A DNA stretch of 64,000 nucleotides from Lachnospiraceae bacterium (GCA_017431345.1 JAFRLH010000041.1:1-64000), one strand, 5' to 3'. Numbered from the stretch's first letter, positions 37,195 through 44,217 are shown. The notes: generated by a model from the sequence alone, not told the origin. Program-made: numbers and translations.

Positions 37195-37380
37195 GAACAA
37201 TCAGCCTGGGGTGCTCGAGGACCCGATTATTTTGAACCTACATTCTTACTTACGGGATTCCTAAATCGGCTGATGGATGTCAGGCCTCCTCCGAGTGGAA
37301 GGCAGTAAGTCCGCCTGCGGATACCCACCTGGCTTTCGGCTGGGACTCAAAAGACGGGAACGACACCCCGGGTATTATGA
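37195..37380 (+). ncRNA. ssrS: 6S RNA (RNA polymerase regulator)
   Basis: The 5' CCTGGGGTG (37205-37213) pairs with 3' CACCCCGGG (37364-37372), closing a long rod. Internal segments such as TTGAACCTACATT, ACGGGATTCCTAAATCGG and the GGCCTCC...GGAAGGC hairpin resemble clostridial 6S RNAs as I remember them. The rod with a central open bubble mimics an open promoter and sequesters sigma-70-type holoenzyme. Its own promoter and terminator flank it. Ends are approximate (+/- 10 bases). Confidence 0.75.
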
Positions 37381-37399
37381 ACAAACAGAAGAGCATATC

Positions 37400-37440
37400 T
37401 GACAAAGAGGAGAGTTCTGCCGGACTCTCTTCTTTGTTTT
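37400..37440 (+). terminator. Terminator of 6S RNA
   Basis: ACAAAGAGGAGAGT and ACTCTCTTCTTTGT form a 14-bp stem with one G-U, followed by TTTT. Confidence 0.82.
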
Positions 37441-37447
37441 GGAAGAT

Positions 37448-37476
37448 GGGGGACGATGACAAGAGAATCGTCCCCC
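37448..37476. terminator. Perfect 10-bp hairpin between 6S RNA and the two-component operon
   Basis: GGGGGACGAT (37448-37457) and ATCGTCCCCC (37467-37476) are perfect arms around a 9-base loop. No T-run follows, so it may be an insulator, a protein site or an mRNA structure in place of a true terminator. Confidence 0.5.
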
Positions 37477-37572
37477 TGTGTTTCGTGAATCCATTAATGC
37501 AATTTTCATCTTTATCCTTTACAATGATACAGGAAGAACTGTAATCTGCCCGGAACACAGGGAGAGAATGCT

Positions 37573-38247
37573 ATGAGGATATTGGTCGTGGAAGATGAAG
37601 CAGCTCTTAACAGAGTGCTTACAAAACATTTGAAGAAGCACGGTTATTCCGTGGATGCCTGCTTTGATGGTGATTCAGCCAGGGAGCATCTTCAGGCGGA
37701 TGCGTATGATCTTGTGGTGCTTGATATCATCCTTCCGGGAATGAACGGTTTTGAACTCCTGAAGTGGATGCGGTCCGGCGGCTCGGAGGCATCCGTGCTG
37801 ATGCTTACAGCCCTGGATTCCACGGAAGATAAAGTGAAGGGACTGGATCTCGGGGCGGATGATTATCTGACAAAACCGTTTGCGCTGGAAGAACTGTTGG
37901 CCAGGATCAGGCTGATCACCAGGAAACGGACAGGGAACAAGAGCAATGTCTTTACGATAGGGGATCTCTCTGTCGATACGGAAAAGCATACCGCTGTGCG
38001 CGCAGGACGGGAGATCATTCTTTCTGCGAAAGAGTTTTCCATGCTTGTGTATATGATCACAAATCAGGGCAGAGTGCTTTCGAGAGAGCAGTTCCTGAGT
38101 CATTTGTGGGATTTTGATTACGAAGGCGCCTCCAATATGGTGGATGTTTACATCAGGCATCTCCGGAAAAAAGTGGATGAAGGGCATGCTGTGAAACTGA
38201 TCCATACGGTTCGAGGCAGAGGCTATGTCATGAGGGAGGAACGTTGA
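37573..38247 (+). CDS. OmpR/PhoB-family response regulator
   Basis: This 224-residue protein has a receiver domain with the acidic pocket VEDEA, the phosphorylation-site Asp in VVLDIILPGMNG (about residue 51), and the switch Lys in DYLTKPFALEEL. The C-terminal winged helix (NQGRVLSREQFLSHLWDF..., VDVYIRHLRKKV, HTVRGRGYVM) binds DNA. It overlaps the downstream kinase by 4 bases. The likely targets are the PepSY and secreted-protein genes that follow (inference). Confidence 0.93.
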   Translation: MRILVVEDEAALNRVLTKHLKKHGYSVDACFDGDSAREHLQADAYDLVVLDIILPGMNGFELLKWMRSGGSEASVLMLTALDSTEDKVKGLDLGADDYLTKPFALEELLARIRLITRKRTGNKSNVFTIGDLSVDTEKHTAVRAGREIILSAKEFSMLVYMITNQGRVLSREQFLSHLWDFDYEGASNMVDVYIRHLRKKVDEGHAVKLIHTVRGRGYVMREER

Positions 38248-39623
38248 AAAGACTGTCGATCAAGAACAGAATGGCGCTCTGGTATGCATTTTCGATCCTG
38301 GCGATCATCCTGCTGACGATGGCGCTGCTTCTTGCTGTCGGAGACAGTCTGATCCTGGACGAGACGGAAAAGAACCTGATGTCGCTGACGGACAGAGCAG
38401 TCAGAGACGTGCGGATCACCGACGGCGCGCTTTCGATAGACGAGGATATTACTTATTATAATGACGGCGCGTATGTGGTCGTATGCCGTGATGACGGTAC
38501 CGTGATCTCCGGCCTTCTGATGGAAGGATTTCCGCCGCTTTCGGATTTTTCCGAAAATGAGATAAGGAAGGTGCCGGGAGACGGAAGAAATTACTACACC
38601 TATGACCGTCTTATAGAGAACCGGAAGACCGGAAGGATCTGGGTCAGAGGCATGACCTCTGCAGAGCTCAGCGATATGGCACCTTCAGCGATGAAAATGC
38701 TGTATGGGTTTCTTATCGCGCTTCCTGTCCTGTTCGTTTTGGCAATGGCCGGCGGATGGATGATCACGAGACAGGCCTTCGCGCCGTTATCCAGGATCAT
38801 TGACACGGCGGAATCGATCCGGCAGGGCGGAGATCTGAGCGCCCGGATCGGACTGGGTGATGTTCATGATTCCGACGAGATCCGGCGTACAGCCGCAGTG
38901 TTCGATGAGATGCTGGATCAGATCGAGAACGATTTTGAGAACGAGAAGCGTTTTACCAACAATGCCAGTCATGAACTGCGTACGCCGGTCGCCGTCATAA
39001 AAGCGCAGAGTGAATATGCGCTTGACAATCCGGACGACCCCGAAGAAATCAGGGAATCGCTGCAGGAGATCAAAAAGCAGGCGGACAGCATGGCTTCCCT
39101 GATCGAACAGCTTCTCCGGCTCTCCCGAGCTGACAGAGGCATCGAACAGCTGAAAAAGGAGCCGGCAGACATTTCCCTGATCGCGGAGGAAGCCGCCAGC
39201 CGGCATCTGCAGTATGCCCGGACGAAAAATATCACGATCAGAACAGATGCTGAAGAGGGCTGCTATATGCCGTGTGACGCGGTTTTTATCGGAAGAATGT
39301 TCGACAATCTGATCGATAATGCTGTGAAATACGGAACAGAAGGCGGAACCGTGGACATCATCGTCAGAAAAGAGGACGCCGGCATAGCAGTAAAGGTCGC
39401 GGATAATGGTATCGGAATCGCAGAGAAGGATCTGGATCATATCTGGGAAAGATTCTACAGGGCAGACCGGGAGAGGAGAACAGACAGTGCCGGCGAGGAT
39501 GCACGCAGCATGGGACTTGGACTGCCGATGGTACAGTGGATCGTAAGAGAGCACGGCGGTACTGTGAAAGCAGTTTCTGCACTGGGGAAAGGCACTGCAT
39601 TTATAATCTTTTTTCCGTATTGA
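38244..39623 (+). CDS. Membrane sensor histidine kinase
   Basis: This 459-residue partner kinase has TM1 (about 10-32), an extracytoplasmic sensor of about 125 residues, TM2 (about 153-176), HAMP, the phosphoacceptor box SHELRTPVAVIKAQ, and ATPase motifs DNLIDNAVKYG, DNGIGI and GLGLPMV. The TTG start overlaps the response-regulator stop and lies after GAGGAACG. The organisation (OmpR-type pair followed by a PepSY protein) is common in Firmicutes sensing envelope or metal stress. The signal is unknown. Confidence 0.92.
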   Translation: MKRLSIKNRMALWYAFSILAIILLTMALLLAVGDSLILDETEKNLMSLTDRAVRDVRITDGALSIDEDITYYNDGAYVVVCRDDGTVISGLLMEGFPPLSDFSENEIRKVPGDGRNYYTYDRLIENRKTGRIWVRGMTSAELSDMAPSAMKMLYGFLIALPVLFVLAMAGGWMITRQAFAPLSRIIDTAESIRQGGDLSARIGLGDVHDSDEIRRTAAVFDEMLDQIENDFENEKRFTNNASHELRTPVAVIKAQSEYALDNPDDPEEIRESLQEIKKQADSMASLIEQLLRLSRADRGIEQLKKEPADISLIAEEAASRHLQYARTKNITIRTDAEEGCYMPCDAVFIGRMFDNLIDNAVKYGTEGGTVDIIVRKEDAGIAVKVADNGIGIAEKDLDHIWERFYRADRERRTDSAGEDARSMGLGLPMVQWIVREHGGTVKAVSALGKGTAFIIFFPY

Positions 39624-39656
39624 TGCAGCAGTATTCATTTTACATTCATCTTCAGG

Positions 39657-40628
39657 ATGTATGATACGGTCAGAGAAGGGAAAAGGCATGCATGCAGAAA
39701 AGATTTCCCTGTTCTGACAGGAGGTGATTCCACGGGAAAGGAAAAGCATTTTTATATATTGGCCGGTGCACTGATGATGCTCATACTGATCTCCGCAGCC
39801 GCGTTGTTTTACGGGAATGTCCATGCAGATATTAAGGAGCCGGATGTTTCGTCTGACCAGGCCAGGCAGATTGCGCTGTCCGACGCGGGCGCTGCGGTCG
39901 AAGACGTTACTTTTACGAAAACAAAGCTGGATTCGGTAGAAGGGATCCTGCTGTATGAGATCGATTTTTATACGGACGAACGGGAATATGAATATGAGAT
40001 CAATGCACGGACAGGCGCGGTCAGGGAGCGAGAAGTGACTGTCCTGAAGGAAGTTGTGGTCGAAAATACGGAAAAACCTGGAACGGAAGAGTCAGACACG
40101 GAGAAGAATACAGGCGCAGAGGCACTGATCGGCGTCCAAAACGCGCAGAAAGCTGCTCTTTCGGAAGCGGGCGTTTCTGTGGATGACGCTGCGTTCTACA
40201 GTACCAGCCTCGATACGGATGACGGAAAAACGCTTTATGAAGTGAAATTCATCTGCGGGAACCGGGAATATGAGATCGAGATCGATGCATACAGCGGAAA
40301 GGTGCTGAAGCAGCAGATCAGGACCTGGGAGAACGAAGACCGTGACGGTGAGGAGACTTCTTCAGAAAATAAGACAGAAACGAACCGGCAGGAACAGACG
40401 TCTGCCGTGTTCGACGAGGGCGACGACCGCGATGATGATGACGATCGTGATGATGATCGCGACGGTGATGACGATGACCGCGACGGTGATGACGATGACG
40501 ACCGCGACGATGATGACGATCGTGATGATCGCGGCGATGACGATGATGACCGCGACGACGATGATGACGACCGCGACGATGATGATGACGACCGCAACGA
40601 TGACAGCGATGACGATGATGATGACTGA
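39657..40628 (+). CDS. Double-PepSY membrane-anchored protein with Asp-rich tail
   Basis: This 323-residue protein has one transmembrane segment (about 32-52). Two PepSY-type domains follow (about 64-125 and 157-219), each opening with an (A)xxxAxxxAG helix and closing on YEIEIDAxSGKV-type strands. The last 70 residues (254-323) are almost only Asp with spaced Arg and Gly, in a D-rich repeat. PepSY domains are linked to protease inhibition and surface assembly, and the tail suggests Ca2+/cation binding outside the cell. It follows the kinase by 33 bases. ATG 39657 lacks a clear ribosome site, while a good AGGAGG lies about 63 bases inside without a matching ATG, so the exact start is uncertain. 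Confidence 0.72.
   Translation: MYDTVREGKRHACRKDFPVLTGGDSTGKEKHFYILAGALMMLILISAAALFYGNVHADIKEPDVSSDQARQIALSDAGAAVEDVTFTKTKLDSVEGILLYEIDFYTDEREYEYEINARTGAVREREVTVLKEVVVENTEKPGTEESDTEKNTGAEALIGVQNAQKAALSEAGVSVDDAAFYSTSLDTDDGKTLYEVKFICGNREYEIEIDAYSGKVLKQQIRTWENEDRDGEETSSENKTETNRQEQTSAVFDEGDDRDDDDDRDDDRDGDDDDRDGDDDDDRDDDDDRDDRGDDDDDRDDDDDDRDDDDDDRNDDSDDDDDD
40416..40625 (+). repeat. GAT/GAC-rich low-complexity repeat encoding the Asp tail
   Basis: About 210 bases are made of GAT, GAC and CGC/CGT codons in variable order (DDDDDR-like units of 12-24 bases). The reading frame is kept and codons are mixed, which indicates selection on the protein and not pure DNA slippage. Confidence 0.8.
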
Positions 40629-40650
40629 TGAACGCAGCTGCCTGCTGCGT

Positions 40651-40704
40651 CTGTCATCCTGAGCCTGTCGAAGGATCCACACCGTAAAACGTGCGGTTTT
40701 AAAA
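40651..40704 (+). repeat. Dispersed repeat, copy 1 (CTGTCATCCTGAG family)
   Basis: It starts CTGTCATCCTGAGCCTGTCG, continues AAGGATCCACACCGTAAAAC and ends in GTGCGGTTTT. The same blocks recur at 43995-44142 and 49360-49409. It lies in the spacer between the PepSY gene and the small secreted-protein gene. Confidence 0.75.
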
Positions 40705-40741
40705 CGAAATACAAGAACCCCAAACAGAAGGAGGGAATACC

Positions 40742-41389
40742 ATGAAAAAACAAATCCGTTTATCGGTATTGATTATGGGACTGGCGGTTTTCGTGCTTGC
40801 CTTTGCCGGCGCAGATCCCGCTCTGGCAGCGAAAAAGAAGGCCCCGAAGATCAAAAAGACCGAATATGAAGGCAGCGGAAAAGTTGATGTAGACTTTAAA
40901 TATGACGTAGAGTACGGCAAAACCAAAGTAAAGGTAAAGGATTCCTCCGGCAAGGTTTACAAGGCAGTCATTACAGAAAAGGACGAAGACGATCTTGATT
41001 TCACAGTAAAGAACATTACGCCGGGGAAAAAGTACACCTTCCGCATCACAAAGGTCCGACGGGAGGGCACAAAAAAGTATTATACCGTGAAGGGAAGTTT
41101 TAAAGTGCCCGCCGCAAAAAAGGCGAAGGTGAAAAAAGTCGAATTCGACGAAGAAGACAGCGAAGTGTCTTTTGAGTTCAGGAAAGATGTAACGTGGAAG
41201 GATCCCCGCGTAATGATTACGGCAGACGAAAAAGACTATGTCGTAAAGATCGTGGAGAAGGATGAAGATGAGATCGAAGTCCGGGTGAAAGGCTTAAAGA
41301 GAGGAAATGTATACCGCTATAAGATCACCGGGGCAGCGCCGTATGGAACAAAAAAGTATAAAATAATCACCGGAAAATTTACCGCGTAA
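40742..41389 (+). CDS. Small secreted Lys/Glu-rich protein with two beta-sandwich-like repeats
   Basis: This 215-residue precursor has a Sec signal peptide (MKKQIRLSVLIMGLAVFVLAF, cleaved about ALA-AKK at 29). The mature part holds two similar repeats of about 90 residues, each with the pattern VDVDFKYDV/VSFEFRKDV, YKAVITEKDEDD/YVVKIVEKDEDE, and YTFRITKVRREGTKKYYTVKGSF/YRYKITGAAPYGTKKYKIITGKF. This looks like two fibronectin-III-like modules. It is highly charged. Function unknown. Position after the two-component/PepSY set suggests shared control, but a dispersed repeat separates them. Confidence 0.7.
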   Translation: MKKQIRLSVLIMGLAVFVLAFAGADPALAAKKKAPKIKKTEYEGSGKVDVDFKYDVEYGKTKVKVKDSSGKVYKAVITEKDEDDLDFTVKNITPGKKYTFRITKVRREGTKKYYTVKGSFKVPAAKKAKVKKVEFDEEDSEVSFEFRKDVTWKDPRVMITADEKDYVVKIVEKDEDEIEVRVKGLKRGNVYRYKITGAAPYGTKKYKIITGKFTA

Positions 41390-41408
41390 AAAAGCCTCGG
41401 AAAGGAAA

Positions 41409-41447
41409 GACAGGGGATGGTTTCACAGGAACCCGTCCCCTGTCTTA
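41409..41447. terminator. Bidirectional terminator between the secreted-protein gene and rrf2
   Basis: AGACAGGGGATGG and CCGTCCCCTGTCT pair over 12-13 bases with a G-U, and TT/A-rich flanks lie on both sides. Confidence 0.68.
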
Positions 41448-41448
41448 T

Positions 41449-41847
41449 TTACTTCACCAGATCGCTCAGTTTTTTTCCGTAAAAGAAGTTATGGACCATT
41501 TCGTCGTATTCCGACCACATCGGCAGTGTCTGGCAGGCCTCTTTTCTCGGACACTCATTTGTCCCGGCAGCAAGGCAGGCAACAGAGGAGAGCGTGCCTT
41601 CCATCAGCTCCAGGATCTCGCCGACATTGTATTCTTCGGGATGCCGGCACAGCTTATACCCGCCGCCTTTTCCGCTGGCGCCGGTAAGCAGGCCGCCCGT
41701 GACCATTTCTTTCACGATGATCTCCAGATATTTTTTCGAGATTCCCTGCCTGGCAGCGATATCCTTTAACGGAATATAGCTGTCCGTTTCATTTTCGGCA
41801 AGATCGATCATCACGCGGAGTGCGTACCGTCCTTTTGTCGAGATCAA
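41449..41847 (-). CDS. Rrf2-family regulator (IscR/CymR-like)
   Basis: This 132-residue Rrf2 protein has a winged helix-turn-helix at residues 1-75 (STKGRYALRVMIDLA, DIAARQGISKKYLEIIVKEM, GKGGGYKL). The later half holds three cysteines as C-x7-C-x5-C (CLAAGTNEC-PRKEAC). The spacing is slightly longer than the [2Fe-2S] ligand set of IscR, and CymR lacks such Cys. It diverges from iscS-iscU, and matching inverted repeats lie at its own promoter and two others. It probably senses Fe-S or cysteine status. Start TTG 41847, since no in-frame ATG is available and AGGGGG lies 10 bases upstream. Confidence 0.88.
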   Translation of the reverse strand: MISTKGRYALRVMIDLAENETDSYIPLKDIAARQGISKKYLEIIVKEMVTGGLLTGASGKGGGYKLCRHPEEYNVGEILELMEGTLSSVACLAAGTNECPRKEACQTLPMWSEYDEMVHNFFYGKKLSDLVK

Positions 41848-41875
41848 AACATCACCGCCCCCTTTCTTTTCGCCT

Positions 41876-41905
41876 ATTATACCTCAGGTTAAATAGGTAA
41901 ATCAA
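41876..41905 (-). promoter_or_regulatory. rrf2 promoter with probable autoregulatory site
   Basis: Minus-strand TTGATT (41900-41905), an 18-bp spacer and TATAAT (41876-41881) form the promoter. The spacer contains ACCTATTTAACCTGAGGT (41881-41898 read on the minus strand), a looser version of the iscS operator. Confidence 0.62.
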
Positions 41906-41923
41906 GTGTTTTGATGAATAAAA

Positions 41924-41957
41924 ACCTATTGACACAGTAGGTAAAAGGGTGTAAAAT
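41924..41957 (+). promoter_or_regulatory. iscS-iscU promoter with Rrf2-type operator
   Basis: TTGACA (41929-41934), 17 bp, TAAAAT (41952-41957). The -35 sits inside ACCTA-TTGACACAG-TAGGT (41924-41942), an inverted repeat with 5-bp arms. A bound Rrf2 dimer would block RNA polymerase. The same 19-bp site recurs at 43677-43695. Confidence 0.75.
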
Positions 41958-41987
41958 GCTGACAGTACAAAAGAAAGGAGTACGAAC

Positions 41988-43172
41988 GTGATCTATGCAG
42001 ACAATGCCGCGACGACAAAAATGAGCGAAACGGCAATCAAGACAATGATAAAGCACCTGAATGAAACCTACGGGAACCCTTCAAGCCTTTACAGCATCGG
42101 ACAGAATGCGAAGGAGGTGCTGGAGCAGGCAAGGGAAGATGTGGCCGCCGTGATCAACGCGGATCCGAGAGAGATCTATTTTACTTCCGGAGGCAGTGAA
42201 GCCGATAATCAGGCGATCCGCTCGGCTGCTTATCTCGGCAGACAGAAGGGAAAAAACCATATCATTTCCACAGCATTCGAGCATCACGCGGTCCTGCATA
42301 CGCTGAATGCGCTGGAAAAGGAAGGATTTGAGATTACGCTTTTGGACGTCCATGAAAACGGGATCGTCCGTCCGGAGGAGGTCGAAGCAGCGATCCGCGA
42401 CAATACCTGCCTGGTCACGGTCATGTATGCCAATAACGAGATCGGGACGATCCAGCCGATCCGGGAGATCGGAGAGATCTGCAGGAAAAAAGGCGTCCTG
42501 TTCCATACGGATGCGGTACAGGCTGTCGCACATATCCCGGTGGACGTCAAAGCGGACAACATCGATATGCTTTCTTCGTCCGCCCATAAGTACCACGGAC
42601 CGAAAGGCGTCGGTTTCCTTTATGTAAAGAAGGGGATCAGACTGACGAATCTGATCGAAGGCGGCGCACAGGAACGCGGAAAGAGAGCAGGCACTGAGAA
42701 TATTCCGGGAATCGCGGCAATGGCCGCGGCGCTGAAGGAATCTGCCGCAAATATGGATAGGAACGCAGCGCATCTGAAAGCGAGGAGAGACCAGCTGATC
42801 GCCGGTCTGAAGGAGATCCCTCATTCGGCGCTCAACGGTGACGCCGAAAAGCGTCTCCCGGGAAATGTTAATTTCTGCTTTGAAGGCATAGAAGGGGAAT
42901 CCCTGCTGCTGCTCCTCGATGACAAGGGGGTGCAGGCTTCCTCCGGAAGCGCATGCACGTCCGGTTCCCTTGATCCTAGCCACGTTCTCCTGGCGATCGG
43001 AAGAGTGCATGATGTAGCACACGGATCGTTAAGGCTCAGTCTCGGCGAGGATATCACCGAAGAAGAAGTGGACTATATCATCAATGCGGTAAAAGAAGTA
43101 GTAACGTATCTGAGAGGTTTTTCTCCCATCTGGAGAGATCTCATGGCCGGCAGGAAAGAATTCATTCTGTAA
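41988..43172 (+). CDS. iscS: Cysteine desulfurase (IscS/NifS family)
   Basis: This 394-residue PLP enzyme takes sulfur from cysteine for Fe-S clusters and thiolated molecules. Landmarks are YADNAATTKMS (N-terminus), SGGSEADNQAI, HTDAVQAVAHIPVD, and the PLP Lys in SSSAHKYHGPKGVGFLY. The catalytic Cys lies on the mobile loop ASSGSACTSGSLDPSHVL. GTG start with GAAAGGAG. Directly followed by an IscU/NifU scaffold gene, so the pair forms a minimal ISC/NIF-like assembly system under Rrf2 control. Confidence 0.94.
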   Translation: MIYADNAATTKMSETAIKTMIKHLNETYGNPSSLYSIGQNAKEVLEQAREDVAAVINADPREIYFTSGGSEADNQAIRSAAYLGRQKGKNHIISTAFEHHAVLHTLNALEKEGFEITLLDVHENGIVRPEEVEAAIRDNTCLVTVMYANNEIGTIQPIREIGEICRKKGVLFHTDAVQAVAHIPVDVKADNIDMLSSSAHKYHGPKGVGFLYVKKGIRLTNLIEGGAQERGKRAGTENIPGIAAMAAALKESAANMDRNAAHLKARRDQLIAGLKEIPHSALNGDAEKRLPGNVNFCFEGIEGESLLLLLDDKGVQASSGSACTSGSLDPSHVLLAIGRVHDVAHGSLRLSLGEDITEEEVDYIINAVKEVVTYLRGFSPIWRDLMAGRKEFIL

Positions 43173-43234
43173 GTCCGGGATCTGAAACGGTTTGATAAAA
43201 AGATAAAAAAGAACAACTGCCGGAGGTATAAATC

Positions 43235-43615
43235 ATGGCATTATACAGTGAAAAGGTAATGGATCATTTCCGCAACCCGCGCAATGTCGGCGTGATCGAA
43301 GATGCGAACGGCATCGGGGAAGTGGGTAATGCAAAATGCGGCGATATCATGAAAATGTATTTGAAGATCGAAGATGATATCATTCAGGATGTAAAATTTG
43401 AAACATTCGGATGCGGCAGCGCCATTGCATCCAGTTCCATGGCGACTGAGCTGATCAAAGGAAAGCCGGTGGCCGAAGCGATGAAGCTGACGAACAAGGC
43501 TGTTGCGGAGGCGCTTGACGGTCTTCCAGATTACAAAATGCACTGTTCCGTATTGGCGGAAGAGGCGATCCAGTCAGCCCTGGAGGATTATGAGAGCAGA
43601 AAAAAAGCGGAATAA
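43235..43615 (+). CDS. iscU: Fe-S cluster scaffold protein (IscU/NifU N-type)
   Basis: This 126-residue scaffold has the three cluster-ligand cysteines in GNAKCGDIM, FGCGSAIASSS and MHCSVLAEEA. The Asp between the first motifs (CGD) that promotes cluster transfer is kept. It accepts persulfide sulfur from the upstream desulfurase. No C-terminal Nfu or ferredoxin-like domains are attached. It lies 62 bases after iscS with CGGAGG before ATG. Confidence 0.95.
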   Translation: MALYSEKVMDHFRNPRNVGVIEDANGIGEVGNAKCGDIMKMYLKIEDDIIQDVKFETFGCGSAIASSSMATELIKGKPVAEAMKLTNKAVAEALDGLPDYKMHCSVLAEEAIQSALEDYESRKKAE

Positions 43616-43627
43616 ATGAGTGATGGC

Positions 43628-43662
43628 TTCGGGATCCGGATGAGAAAAGTCCGGGTCCCGAA
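43628..43662 (+). terminator. Hairpin after iscU, possible weak terminator
   Basis: CGGGATCCGGA and TCCGGGTCCCG pair over 11 bases with one G-U. An A-run, not a T-run, follows directly, with T5 further on, so termination strength is uncertain. Confidence 0.5.
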
Positions 43663-43676
43663 AAAATATTTTTAAA

Positions 43677-43710
43677 ACCTATTGACATAGTAGGCGGATG
43701 GTGATAAAGT
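43677..43710 (+). promoter_or_regulatory. Promoter of the metY leader with Rrf2-type operator
   Basis: TTGACA (43682-43687), 17 bp, TAAAGT (43705-43710). The -35 is embedded in ACCTA-TTGACATAG-TAGGC (43677-43695), which differs at two positions from the 19-bp iscS operator. It therefore appears to be a second target of the same regulator and drives transcription into the structured leader. Confidence 0.7.
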
Positions 43711-43733
43711 AACGGCAAGCAAAAACAAAGAAA

Positions 43734-43767
43734 CGGCAGAGGACAGGGGGATGAAAGTCCTCTGCCG
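43734..43767 (+). promoter_or_regulatory. 5' leader hairpin with ATG in its loop
   Basis: CGGCAGAGGA (43734-43743) and TCCTCTGCCG (43758-43767) form a perfect 10-bp stem. The loop contains AGGGGG and an in-frame ATG (43751), so folding would mask this alternative start of the small ORF. Confidence 0.6.
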
Positions 43768-43789
43768 GAACCAGACGGAGGACAGACAA

Positions 43790-43903
43790 ATGTTCAGGAA
43801 TTTCAGATCAGCGTATACATTCTGCATGATGTGTCGAATGCTTAACTCCCGGGCAGATAAAATGGCTGGGGTGTTCGGCTGCACGCAGAACGCCGCAAAA
43901 TGA
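43790..43903 (+). CDS. Small ORF (37 codons) with a Cys-Met-Met-Cys-Arg-Met run; leader peptide or microprotein
   Basis: ATG 43790 has GGAGGA seven bases upstream, so translation is plausible. The frame ends at TGA 43901-43903 and encodes 37 residues. ATG 43751, in frame, would give 50 residues with one more Cys. Codons 12-17 read Cys-Met-Met-Cys-Arg-Met, and Cys-31 follows. It lies between an Rrf2-controlled promoter and the sulfur genes metY-cysK. The codons just after the Cys/Met run (43841-43855) form one strand of a long stem. I recognise no protein family. It may be a sulfur-sensing leader peptide, a small Cys protein, or a chance ORF over a structured RNA. Confidence 0.5.
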   Translation: MFRNFRSAYTFCMMCRMLNSRADKMAGVFGCTQNAAK

Positions 43904-43972
43904 TCTGAAAGACCAAATCCAGAGATCAGCCGATTGCCCGGGAGCTTAAGCAGAAGCCTCCGGGCTTTTGTT
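43841..43972 (+). ncRNA. Structured leader element with alternative terminator before metY-cysK (candidate riboswitch/attenuator)
   Basis: CTTAACTCCCGGGCA (43841-43855) pairs with TGCCCGGGAGCTTAAG (43935-43950, one bulge). Inside, GGCT/AGCC (43864-43867/43928-43931) closes a three-way junction with a 7-bp hairpin (43870-43876/43888-43894) and a 5-bp hairpin (43902-43906/43923-43927). The 3' strand of the outer stem can instead pair with CCTCCGGGC (43957-43965), followed by TTTTGTTTT, a credible intrinsic terminator. It does not contain SAM-I, T-box or other leader signatures I know. Pairings were found by eye. Confidence 0.5.
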
Positions 43973-43994
43973 TTGGGATGGGAAGTGAAAATAA

Positions 43995-44142
43995 CTGTCA
44001 TCCTGAGGAACTTCAGTTCCGAAGGATCCTCGCCGTAAAACGATCGGTTTTACGAAAACCGAAGTTGTAAAGCAAGCGGTTCTGCTAAAACCGAAGCCGT
44101 AAAGCGGTGGATTCTTCAGGCTTACAGCCTTCAGAATGACAG
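43995..44142. repeat. Dispersed repeat, copy 2, with terminal inverted repeats (MITE-like)
   Basis: It begins CTGTCATCCTGAGG and ends with the near-complement CCTTCAGAATGACAG, giving imperfect terminal inverted repeats of about 14 bases around 120 bases of interior. The interior carries GAAGGATCC, CGCCGTAAAACG and GGTTTTACG blocks shared with the copies at 40651 and 49360. No ORF is inside. It separates the structured leader from metY. Confidence 0.7.
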
Positions 44143-44217
44143 ATAAAGAAGACTTGTAAAAACAAAAATTTCTGAAACAGAATATCCATCAATACAAAAT
44201 GAAAAGGGAGAAATAAA

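Noticed and set aside
40235-40753. Ser/Arg-rich antisense frame over the Asp-tail repeat
   Set aside because: It is the mirror of GAT/GAC repeats and has no start signal; composition is an artefact of the repeat.
43901-43903. TGA of the small ORF as a selenocysteine codon
   Set aside because: The following frame runs through the terminator hairpin and a dispersed repeat, and no SECIS-like hairpin or selenoprotein motif is visible.
43735-43972. SAM-I or T-box riboswitch before metY
   Set aside because: Neither the SAM-I core blocks nor the T-box sequence is present, although the context suits them. I keep it as an unclassified element.
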